This document shows, piece by piece, positions 54,033 through 62,676 of a DNA stretch of 64,000 bases. Position numbers and translations under genes: made by a program. Where the stretch lies: positions 1,702,001 through 1,766,000 of the forward strand of contig CP066701.1 of assembly GCA_016756695.1 (NCBI GenBank). The letters run 5' to 3'. The stretch's first letter is position 1; every line of letters begins with the position of its first letter. This DNA comes from Heyndrickxia sporothermodurans (GTDB taxonomy: Bacteria > Bacillota > Bacilli > Bacillales > Bacillaceae_C). The notes under the pieces are model-generated. The model saw nothing but the letters and a program-made list of their open reading frames with translations, searched no databases and was not told the origin of the DNA.

Positions 54033-54550
54033 GCTATTTTCGTATATTTTGTTAATTTTGAGGGAAAAATATTTAACATTACTCGATCTGAGATATTAAC
54101 AAAAAATTATGCCCGTAGTTAAACAAAATTTAGGATTTGCAACTAGTACGAAATTGTAACAGGTAATAACAGGCATTCGATTATTTCAATCTTTTAGAAA
54201 GTGCACTTATATTAGATTAGTCTTAGCCCTTTAAAATATTTGAATTTGGAGGGTTTTCCAAGTGTTGCCTTTTACCTGAATACTTTTCACACAAATTCTT
54301 AACACACAATTTTGTTTACTTTAATGACAACAGCCTTTTAATTGCAATTCAAAAAATAAATTATACTATTAAACTGTTTTTATACGGAACTTTTTAAAGC
54401 TACTAAGCTAGCGATCCAAACGAAAAACCCCAAAATTTGACTCAATTTGGTCGAATTTCGGGGATTCGTTGTTTTATTACTTTCTCTGTATGATTGTCAT
54501 GTTAATTAAATAGATAATCCATATTAAAATTAACGGTCAGTAAGTAAATA
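54033..54550. other. Intergenic region, AT-rich
   Basis: No frame with a ribosome binding site. One terminator-like hairpin at 54421-54469, possibly for the minus-strand lipoprotein gene or for read-through from azlD. Confidence 0.5.
54421..54469. terminator. Terminator-like hairpin
   Basis: AACCCCAAAATT pairs with AATTTCGGGGATT (mismatches) around TGACTCAATTTGGTCG; T-rich sequence follows. Confidence 0.5.
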
Positions 54551-55036
54551 TTAACTTTTCTGAGTTTCTTTTGACTCTTTAACTTTCCATTCCCCATCTT
54601 TAAAATGAATTTTTGTTTCCACAACAGTAGAACCTTTGCCAGAACGATATTTGGACCCTTCAAATAAAACATTATTAAAAGGTTTATAATCAACCTTTTT
54701 AATTCTTAATAATACTCCATCTAAAGACATGGTATTAGAATTGAATAAACCTTTTTCTTTTAATTCGTCTAATGACATATCAATAACTTCAACTTTATAC
54801 TTTTCCTTAAAATAACTTAATATTTCGCTTTTATCCTGTTTTGTTAATTCATCAAAATTCTTCATATCAATAGCTATATATTTCATATCACTACTCAATT
54901 CTTTATCTTTTTCCATTATAGAGTCTAATGCAATTTTATATATTTCTACTAAATGTTCCTTAGGATTTTCCTTTTTAGAACAAGCAGCAAGAGATAAAAA
55001 TAGAGTAAATATTATAATAGATTGTATGATCTTCAT
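54551..55036 (-). CDS. Small lipoprotein of unknown function
   Basis: 161 residues; GGAGCG precedes the ATG on the minus strand. Signal peptide with lipobox SLAACSKK, then a charged domain (YKIALDSIMEKDKELSSDMK, DGVLLRIKKVDYKPFNNVLF, VVETKIHFKDGEWKVKESKE) resembling small Bacillus lipoproteins that copy the YbbD/DUF type; no function known. Divergently placed from the matrixin gene. Confidence 0.7.
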   Translation of the reverse strand: MKIIQSIIIFTLFLSLAACSKKENPKEHLVEIYKIALDSIMEKDKELSSDMKYIAIDMKNFDELTKQDKSEILSYFKEKYKVEVIDMSLDELKEKGLFNSNTMSLDGVLLRIKKVDYKPFNNVLFEGSKYRSGKGSTVVETKIHFKDGEWKVKESKETQKS

Positions 55037-55384
55037 TCGATTCGCTCCTTCATTGTAATTATTTTGTTTTTATTTTCTATTCGTTTCTCCTTTAGTTAGT
55101 AAGTCCAAACCCTAGTTGTAAAATTTTTATGAAACTGAAAGCCTTTTTAATAACTCCTCTCTTCTTATATTCTATATAAAATAAAAAAATCCTAGTGCTA
55201 AACCTTCTTTATTTTTAAACACTTACATATCCCATATATACCTTTGACATTAGGATACTAAAACAGTCTTTGAAATAATGGTTACTTGAATTTTTTGAAT
55301 AGATAAAATATTATGATTTACAACTCACTCTATTAAAGGTTATATTTTGGTAAAATGTATAAAAATATATTAGGAGTGATGATT
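55037..55384. other. Divergent promoter region
   Basis: AT-rich 350 bp between the lipoprotein (minus) and matrixin (plus) genes; likely holds both promoters. No palindrome or structured element stands out. Confidence 0.4.
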
Positions 55385-55918
55385 ATGAAAAAAAGGAATA
55401 TTATGATCATGTTAACTGTTTTAATTATTTGTTTGCCTATAATTCTTAGTAATAATGTTGCAAATGCTTATGTTATAAGCGATTGGAAAAAACAGTCTCG
55501 TCCAAAAGGTCTATTATATAATATACACAGTTCAGTGAGTAATGCTGGTTTTTCAAGTTATGCTTCTAATGGTGCCAAGGCGTGGAACGCCTCAAGCAAA
55601 ATAGAATTTGTTGGTACTTCATCTCAACCTGGACTTTCAGATGTGTACTTTACTTTTAGTAATGTAACTACTGACGATTACGCAACTGCTTATGGAAGTA
55701 AGAGTAGTTCTCAAGTAAGAATTACCTTTTGGAAGGATTTTAAAGGATTGAGTGCTACTCGTAAGACAGAAACTGCAGTCCATGAAGTTGGACATGCTTT
55801 AGGTTTAGATCATACTCAAAAAGCTAATAATTCAATATCTGTTATGAGAAAAACTGGATTTAATGATAAAAAAACACCACTGTCCGATGATTGGGCCGGA
55901 ATTAATAAAATTTATTAA
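55385..55918 (+). CDS. Secreted matrixin-type (M10) zinc metalloprotease
   Basis: 177 residues from ATG 55385, 8 nt after AGGAG. N-terminal Sec signal peptide (IMIMLTVLIICLPIILSNNV then ANA cleavage-like site), a short catalytic domain and the zinc motif AVHEVGHALGLDHTQ with a Met-turn-like SVMRKTG 14 residues later. This is a minimal metzincin without visible prodomain or cysteine switch. Secreted or wall-associated. The next gene starts 20 bp downstream. Confidence 0.88.
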   Translation: MKKRNIMIMLTVLIICLPIILSNNVANAYVISDWKKQSRPKGLLYNIHSSVSNAGFSSYASNGAKAWNASSKIEFVGTSSQPGLSDVYFTFSNVTTDDYATAYGSKSSSQVRITFWKDFKGLSATRKTETAVHEVGHALGLDHTQKANNSISVMRKTGFNDKKTPLSDDWAGINKIY

Positions 55919-55938
55919 TAAAAGGGGTGACAGAAACA

Positions 55939-56511
55939 ATGAAAAAAAAGACATTACTAATTATTCCAGGTATATTAATAGTTTTTATGGCTTCAATATT
56001 CTTTTATATGAAAATAGAAGCTTCTAAAATTCAAACACCTAAAGATTCATTTGCAGAAGCAAAAACTGATGGCTTTAAAGATTTAAATGAACTTGCAGAA
56101 AAAACACCAGTAATCGTGAAAGGAAAAAAAATCAACGAGGAACAGGTAGTTGATTATATTGGTGGAATTGCTAGTGGTTATACTCGTACTGAATTTAAAA
56201 TCAGTGAAATTATTAAAAATGAAACTTCAAAAGAATTAAATAATAATGATATTATTACTGTAATTGAAAGTGCATTCTACGATGCTAAAAACAATACTAA
56301 TGTTCATGTTAATGGTTATCAATTAATGAATATCGATGATGAATACCTCTTGTATATGATATATGATAGTGAAAATGATACGTATGCACCAAGAGGAGTG
56401 ACCTTTGGGAAGATTCCTTTAGAAACAAATCAAACCGAAATTTTAAATAATGGTTCTAATATGGACTCTATTAATGTTATTAAGGAAGGTCAAAAAAAAT
56501 ATCAAAAATAA
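55939..56511 (+). CDS. Membrane-anchored protein linked to the matrixin
   Basis: 190 residues from ATG 55939; GGGGTG upstream. One N-terminal membrane anchor (TLLIIPGILIVFMASIFFYM) and an extracellular domain (ELAEKTPVIVKGKKINEEQV, ITVIESAFYDAKNNTNVHVN, LYMIYDSENDTYAPRGVTFG). Immediate co-operonic position suggests it acts with the protease as substrate, helper or inhibitor. No domain recognised beyond a general OB-like beta pattern. Confidence 0.65.
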   Translation: MKKKTLLIIPGILIVFMASIFFYMKIEASKIQTPKDSFAEAKTDGFKDLNELAEKTPVIVKGKKINEEQVVDYIGGIASGYTRTEFKISEIIKNETSKELNNNDIITVIESAFYDAKNNTNVHVNGYQLMNIDDEYLLYMIYDSENDTYAPRGVTFGKIPLETNQTEILNNGSNMDSINVIKEGQKKYQK

Positions 56512-56616
56512 AAAATCGCTTTTAAGGAAAAGTTATCCTCAATTAGATATTAAAAATTTCAAAACGTTGATATATTCATGTTTTTAACATTTTCTATCAT
56601 GTATAATTTAATTAAA

Positions 56617-56682
56617 ATCGGTAGTTCGAAAAAGCCAGTGATCACAATATTTCACTGACTTTCGGAACTACCGATAATTTTT
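56617..56682 (+). terminator. Strong terminator of the matrixin operon
   Basis: ATCGGTAGTTC/GAACTACCGAT with an inner CAGTGA/TCACTG stem, then ATTTTTG. Confidence 0.85.
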
Positions 56683-56808
56683 GATTATGTTAACTAATTG
56701 AGAACTGTATAAGCAAATATACAATCTTTCCTTCTTTACAAAAAAATCCTCCACATATACTGGGACCCTACTGCATCATCACATTTTTTACAACGAACTT
56801 ATTAATAA

Positions 56809-56967
56809 TTATCTTATCAAATCTTTCACCTGTCTATAGGCATGTTCATATGATATACTAACTAGAAATTCTGAAATTAGTTTTTCGATTTCATTAAATT
56901 TATTTTTTACCAGAAACCAAGATACATTACGTGTATTTTTTAACTCTACTATAAGTTTTATCTAACT
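56809..56967 (-). pseudogene. Coding-like remnant without start
   Basis: Minus-strand open frame of about 52 codons ending in TAA at 56809 (VSWFLVKNKFNEIEKLISEF, SISYEHAYRQVKDLIR). Helical and amphipathic, protein-like composition, but no ATG or ribosome binding site; probably the 3' end of a lost gene. Confidence 0.3.
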
Positions 56968-57191
56968 ATGATGAGCCTTTCTCAGTTCATTTAATAACTT
57001 CTTTATGATTTTTGACTGATAAATTATTGACTTTATAAAGAGGTGTTTATGCAACTTAAAACTCAATTGGGGAATATGTAAAGTAGTAAAAAACTGGATT
57101 TTATAAACTAGATTTCGGTTTTAAAAGTAAATCTATTATTTGAGGTTGCTAGACCTTAAAATTTATAATACACTTGTACGGAAAAATGAAA

Positions 57192-57264
57192 AGAACTTTG
57201 ACGTGTTTAAGTGATGTTCGTAGCATATTTAAACCTAGGCAGGAAAAACGCTTGTCAAAGTTCT
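57192..57264. repeat. 11-bp inverted repeat
   Basis: AGAACTTTGAC and GTCAAAGTTCT, perfect, separated by 51 bp. Could be a terminator-like structure at the end of the MFS gene or the ends of a tiny non-coding element. Confidence 0.45.
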
Positions 57265-57425
57265 TTAGATTAACATAATTATACGATATTTCTAATGTAT
57301 AATCCCATTCAATTCAAGAAGGAAATGTTTCCAAACGAGAAAACATTTAGAAAAGGGAGATAAAAATTGTTGATTAAAGGAAGCGTGACGGTAATCCGCT
57401 TCGCCCACTTCTTTCATTTTTTAAA

Positions 57426-58646
57426 TTAATTCGTTGAAACATATCCTTTTTTTCCAGCACTTATACCTGTTACAAGAATAAGGAAGGAAACGATAATTAA
57501 CATCCATAGAGGCATTGTCCAGCTATGAAATGTATCATGTAGAATTCCGAACAATGTTGGTCCAGCTGCCGCAAGAAGGTAACCAAATGATTGGGCCATT
57601 CCGGATAATTCTGCGGCTTCATGTGTACTTCTTGTACGAAGACTGAAGAACATCATAGCCAAACTAAATGCAAATCCTCCTGCAATACCTATCATTATCA
57701 CCCATAATGGAATCAGCGCCTCACTGCCGTAAAGAATTCCGAACATACCAGCGATGAATAGCACTCCTGTTATTGCCACTAATAAAAGCTGGTTCTTCAT
57801 TCGTCCAGCTAAAATTGGAACGATAAAGGTAAATGGAATGACAGCAAACTGCATTAATGAGAGCATCCATCCTGCTGAATTAGAACTAACCCCTTGCTGT
57901 ACGAGTATTTCTGGCAACCAAGCGACAATCGTGTAGAAGATAAGTGATTGCAGTCCCATAAAGATGGTTACTTGCCAGGCGAGTTTAGATTTCCACAAGT
58001 TAATAGATTGCTTTTTTTCTGATTCCTTTTTCATTGGCTTTTGTCTTGAACGAATTTGTGGAATCCAAAAAAGAATAGAAATGAGTGCAAATAGGCCCCA
58101 GTAACCAAGAGCTCCATGCCATCCTATTTTTAAAGAAATAGGGGTACTTAATCCCGATGCAATAGCCCCACAAAGGTTCATTGAAACTGCATAAATGCCG
58201 GTCATGACACCAAGATTTTGAGGAAATTTATGCTTGATCACACTTGGTAACAAGACATTACAAATAGCAATGCCTAAGCCAACTAAGACGGTCCCTGCAA
58301 ATAACGTACCGACGCCCGGAATGGTTCTTAAAACAATGCCAGCAGTCAATAAAATTAGTGAAACGAACAGCGTACCTTCCATGCCATATTTACGAGATAA
58401 TTTTGGTGCGAATGGGGAAAGTAAGGCAAAAGCAAGTAATGGAACGGTTGTCAAAGTACCTGCTAGTATATTAGATATTCCTAAACTGTCACGAATCGAT
58501 GAAATTAACGGTCCGACAGCTGTTATTGGTGCTCTTAAGTTTGCCCCAATAAAAATAATACCGATTATTAGTAATAATGTTTTTGATTTTACACTAATTT
58601 TAGTTTGCTGATGCTCTTGGTGAATAGATACTTGATGTAATCCCAT
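57426..58646 (-). CDS. MFS transporter, CynX/NimT family
   Basis: 406 residues, 12 membrane helices. N-terminal LLLIIGIIFIGANLRAPITA VGPL pattern and the loop LSRKYGMEGTLFVSLILLTA fit the CynX/NimT (cyanate, 2-nitroimidazole) branch. A GntR gene lies 17 bp upstream in the same direction and probably regulates it. Substrate unknown. Confidence 0.88.
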   Translation of the reverse strand: MGLHQVSIHQEHQQTKISVKSKTLLLIIGIIFIGANLRAPITAVGPLISSIRDSLGISNILAGTLTTVPLLAFALLSPFAPKLSRKYGMEGTLFVSLILLTAGIVLRTIPGVGTLFAGTVLVGLGIAICNVLLPSVIKHKFPQNLGVMTGIYAVSMNLCGAIASGLSTPISLKIGWHGALGYWGLFALISILFWIPQIRSRQKPMKKESEKKQSINLWKSKLAWQVTIFMGLQSLIFYTIVAWLPEILVQQGVSSNSAGWMLSLMQFAVIPFTFIVPILAGRMKNQLLLVAITGVLFIAGMFGILYGSEALIPLWVIMIGIAGGFAFSLAMMFFSLRTRSTHEAAELSGMAQSFGYLLAAAGPTLFGILHDTFHSWTMPLWMLIIVSFLILVTGISAGKKGYVSTN

Positions 58647-58662
58647 GATGAACCTCCATTTT

Positions 58663-59340
58663 TTATTTCAATGTTTCTTTAAATTGAGCAATATACTCAT
58701 TAACTGAGTCAGTCGCTTGACTAGAGTTTTGTTCTAAAATAGCCTCAATAAGCTTTTCATGGATTCCTATATGAAAATCGGTGTGTGTAGTAATGTCCGC
58801 TAAGTTTTGGATCGATGTTTGGAGAGGGATTGTCATATGTTCATATAAATCGATCAAAATACTATTATGAGATGCCTCTACAATCGATTTGTGTAACTCG
58901 AAATCTGCTTCTACATATAATTTGCTATTCCCTTGTTCAGCTGCAATTTGGCAAGCCTTTAATTTTTCTTGCAATCGATTAATATCTTCTTTGTCCCTTC
59001 GCATTGCTGCTAATTGTGCGGCTTCCCTTTCAAGCGCATGCCTAACTTCTAATGTTTCTAGTAGATTGGCTTTTTGAATTCTTTTTTCGAGTGCGGCTCC
59101 AAGGACACTTGATGAACAGACAAATGTACCGCTCCCTTGCTTCGTCTGAAGAAGTCCTGCATGTACGAGAGCTCGAATAGCCTCTCTCAATGTATTGCGA
59201 CTTACATCAAATTGTTGCATTAATTCTAATTCAGGCGGAATACGGCTTCCAACAGGCCATGAATTCGACTCAATTAAAGTTTCCATTTGGGAAACGATTT
59301 GCTCTACTAAAGATAAACGATTAGTTTTGGATATATCCAA
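58663..59340 (-). CDS. GntR-family regulator (FadR subfamily)
   Basis: 225 residues. N-terminal winged helix (LVEQIVSQMETLIESNSWPV, LMQQFDVSRNTLREAIRALV, GLLQTKQGSGTFVCSSSVLG) followed by a helical FCD domain (LETLEVRHALEREAAQLAAM, EADFELHKSIVEASHN). First gene of a two-gene operon with the MFS transporter. Confidence 0.9.
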   Translation of the reverse strand: MDISKTNRLSLVEQIVSQMETLIESNSWPVGSRIPPELELMQQFDVSRNTLREAIRALVHAGLLQTKQGSGTFVCSSSVLGAALEKRIQKANLLETLEVRHALEREAAQLAAMRRDKEDINRLQEKLKACQIAAEQGNSKLYVEADFELHKSIVEASHNSILIDLYEHMTIPLQTSIQNLADITTHTDFHIGIHEKLIEAILEQNSSQATDSVNEYIAQFKETLK

Positions 59341-59776
59341 GAATACACACCTCTAATTTGTAGGATGATTGGTTCATTGGGTAATTTAACATGTTTTTAT
59401 GAAAAAGTAAATGGATTAGATTTTTCTCCTAAAAAAAAGGAGTGCACAATCTCATCTGTGCGCTCCTTTTACTAACTTTTAAATGGCATTTTTATGAAAG
59501 AATAGAGATGTTCATTAACCCATTAAATCTATGAAGGATCTGTTGTACAAGTCTCCTCAAATTATATATGAGTAATTGTAAAATTGTCTCAAGATTTCTC
59601 ATAGGTTATCCCTCCAAATAAAAGTTAGTTTGGTGATATCACCGTATTTATTGTTTGTATTTCCATTGAATATATGTGTAAGGATAGGGATGTTTCTACT
59701 GGTTGTACAACTGAATGAATAATAAAAGTGGCGTTGGAAAATATAGTAAAAAGATTTAAAACTGAGGTGAGCGAAT
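59341..59776. other. Intergenic region with one terminator
   Basis: Divergent region between gntR and the DUF3231 gene. Contains the terminator at 59435-59470 and an AT-rich promoter zone; nothing else was seen. Confidence 0.45.
59435..59470. terminator. Terminator-like hairpin
   Basis: AAAAGGAGTGCACA/TGTGCGCTCCTTTT with an 8-nt loop; A and T rich on either side. Confidence 0.7.
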
Positions 59777-60766
59777 ATGCCGAATCAACCTACTATTTCT
59801 TCAAGCGAAGTGGGTACATTATGGTTAACATATCAGGAAAAGACATTTATTCTTCGTTTATTAGAATATTTAATTCCTAAGGCAGATGATCATAAATCCG
59901 AAAAAATTATGACTGATTTATATAAGGATTTAGATAAAAATGTGGAAAGAATTAAACATATTTTTGAAAAAGCAGGATCTGCATTGCCGGTCGGGTTTAC
60001 TTCTCAAGACGTAAATGTTGAAGCACCGAGACTATTTGAAAATGGACTGGATATTATGTTTCTTCGGATGATAAAAGAAGTTAGTATGGGGCTGTATACA
60101 CTTAACATGGGAAAGGCCTACCGTGAGGATATCATTAATCTCTATAAGGATTTAACAGCAATTACTCAAGGCTGTTATAATAAATGTACGCAATATTTGT
60201 TAGAAAAAGGAATGCTTACTCGCCCTCCTTTTGTACCTATGCCTAAGACAAATGAATTTATAAACGATATGAAGTATTTAAGCGGGTTAAATTTACTAAG
60301 TAATGCAAGGCATATAAATACGATTGAACTTTCATCACTATTTCATGGCATGGAATCGAATAATTTGGGTATGACGTTAATGTTTGCTTTTACACAGGTA
60401 GCTGAAGCAAAAGAGGTAAAACAGTACTTTCATAAAGGTATGGAGATTTCCAAGAAAATTCTTAAGCAATTTGGAGAAATTCTTTTAGAAGATGATATTA
60501 CCCCTACTATTTCATCCGTAGGAAACGTATCAAGTTCGAAGATAAGCCCATTTTCAGATAAGTTCATGCTGTATTGTAATAGCTTACTTTGTAATCTTAG
60601 TCTCGGGGGAAATGCATTCGGATTTGCCTTTAGTCTACGAAATGATTTACAGTTGAAGGCCTTATTGGCTGCAAAGGATGTTGCTGATTACGCGAATGAT
60701 GGAAATAAACTTATGGTGAAAAATGGATGGCTGGAAAAGCCGCCAGCGACTAATTTAGAACGTTAA
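59777..60766 (+). CDS. DUF3231 family protein
   Basis: 329 residues; GAGGTGAGCG precedes the ATG. Two repeated helical halves: LWLTYQEKTFILRLLEYLIP and, in the second, LSSLFHGMESNNLGMTLMFA, each followed by a four-helix pattern typical of the ferritin-like DUF3231 family common in spore formers. Function unknown. Monocistronic with terminator. Confidence 0.9.
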   Translation: MPNQPTISSSEVGTLWLTYQEKTFILRLLEYLIPKADDHKSEKIMTDLYKDLDKNVERIKHIFEKAGSALPVGFTSQDVNVEAPRLFENGLDIMFLRMIKEVSMGLYTLNMGKAYREDIINLYKDLTAITQGCYNKCTQYLLEKGMLTRPPFVPMPKTNEFINDMKYLSGLNLLSNARHINTIELSSLFHGMESNNLGMTLMFAFTQVAEAKEVKQYFHKGMEISKKILKQFGEILLEDDITPTISSVGNVSSSKISPFSDKFMLYCNSLLCNLSLGGNAFGFAFSLRNDLQLKALLAAKDVADYANDGNKLMVKNGWLEKPPATNLER

Positions 60767-60788
60767 AATAAGCATAGTTATCGAAATA

Positions 60789-60834
60789 AAAAGAATGCAA
60801 TGGCATGATCTTTACCCATTGCATTCTTTTTTTT
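60789..60834 (+). terminator. Terminator after the DUF3231 gene
   Basis: AAAAGAATGCAATGG/CCATTGCATTCTTTT followed by TTTT. Confidence 0.9.
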
Positions 60835-61037
60835 AATTTGTGTGTTCATCATTTAGTGAGTCCGAACGTTCAAACCCAAGTAAGCGGGTTCCTTTTTGGA
60901 TCGTCATATTTTGTAGAAAAATGTCGAAACTCTATAAAACATTACTGTTTTTTGTCGATACATAAAATGTATAAATAAAAGAATTTGAAAATCTAGCAAT
61001 GGAGAGCGTTTAATTTCAATCATAAGGAGAATGTTTT

Positions 61038-62676
61038 GTGGGTTTACTAAGAAATTTAAAAACAGCTAAGAAATTAGCATTATTAATTGCTATAGAAATT
61101 TTAGCATTAGTACTAGTTGGAGTAATGAGCCTTATCTTCATGAAAAATATTGCGAACGAAACAGAAAAAATGTTTACCCATCGGTTTATTCCAAACCAAT
61201 GGCTAGGAAAAGTAATTGAAGATAATCGTGCAATTGATGAAGATATTTTGGAGTTAATGATTACAAAAAATTCAATTCGAAATAAAGAGATGATTGATGA
61301 TATTGTAACATTGCAAAAAGAAATAAATGACGTGATGGAAAAGCTATTTTCAGCAAAACTTACACCTGCAGAAATGGAAAAACTTGAGGCTTACAAAAAA
61401 AGTGATATAGACTTACAAAAATTACAAGAAAAAGTGATTCAATTAGCGCGGAATAATCAAAATACAGAAGCTTATCAGCTATATACCGCTGAATTACTGC
61501 CACAAGTAGAATTAGTGAATACGACGCTTAAGGATTTACAAAAATTAAATGAAAAAGTGGCAGATCAATTAAACGATAATAATAAACAAACAATTAATAA
61601 TGCAATCCTTCTAGTTATCTTAATAAGTGCAATTTCTATAATAGTATTAATCTTGATTGGATTGTTTATTACAAAAATGATCGTTAAGCCTACCAATCAT
61701 ATTGCTAAACTACTATCCAAAGCTGAGAATGGAGATTTTACAGTAAAAGGAACGTACCAATCTAAAGATGAGATTGGAAAATTAACAGCTTCTTTCAATA
61801 ATATGATTAGCGGCCTACAAGGTATAATCAAGACCGTAAGAGATACTTCACAACAAGTGGCTGCGGCATCCGAAGAACTAACTGCCAGTGCAGATCAAAC
61901 AACAGCCGCAACGGAACATGTCGCAACGGCTATTCAAGAAATTGCAAGTGGTGCAGAACAATCATCTGCGAAAATAGAGGAGAATTCGAATTCACTAAAT
62001 GAAATTTTACACGGAGTTACACGCATTGCTGAAAGCTCAACGAATGTTTCCGAATTATCAAGGGAGACTTCTACTGAGGCTGAAGAAGGCGGTAATTCGG
62101 TCGAAGGAACATTATCACAGATGAAATTTATTCATGAATCAGTGAATAACCTAAATGAAGTAATCCAAACACTTTCAAATCGTTCTTATGAAATAGGTAA
62201 AATTCTCGATGTAATTAGTGGTATTTCAGATCAAACAAATCTCCTTGCACTTAACGCAGCGATCGAAGCAGCCCGCGCCGGCGAACATGGGAAAGGCTTT
62301 GCGGTGGTTGCAGATGAGGTAAAAAAACTGGCTGAGCAGTCTCAAACCTCAACTCAATCCATCGCCAATATTATTAATAGCATTCAAATGGATATTAAAA
62401 ATTCACTAGAAATGATGAATGAAGTAACAAACAATGCAGAGCAAGGTGTTACAGTCACTATTGAAACATCCCAAAAGTTTAAGGCAATAATTGATCAAAC
62501 AAAAAATATTGCCCCACAAATTGAGGAAATTACTGCAACAGTACAACAAATATCAGCTAGTGTAGAAGAAGTTTCCACATCCGCTAAAGAGGTATCGATG
62601 CATTCACAAGAAAACGCATCAAGCTCTGAAGAAGTTGCTGCATCTACAGAACAGCAACTAGCTTCAATGGAGGAAA
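61038..62676 (+). pseudogene. Methyl-accepting chemotaxis protein, C terminus cut by IS66
   Basis: GTG 61038 follows AAGGAGA. Residues 1-545 hold TM1 ([20 protein letters not shown]), a 4HB-type sensor domain, TM2 ([20 protein letters not shown]), HAMP and the signalling hairpin with the invariant tip [20 protein letters not shown]. The coding sequence is native up to QLASMEES, then runs into IS66 DNA, adding about 18 foreign residues to a stop at 62730. Only the last part of the methylation helix and the C-terminal tail are missing, so partial function is possible. Confidence 0.9.

Larger units (their letters stand above)
56512..57425. other. Long intergenic region with a coding-like remnant
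   Basis: Holds a terminator (56617-56682), a minus-strand remnant reading (56809-56967), an isolated ribosome binding site with a ten-codon frame MQLKTQLGNM at 57049, and an 11-bp inverted repeat (57192-57264). No intact gene. It may be the site of a decayed small element. Confidence 0.45.
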
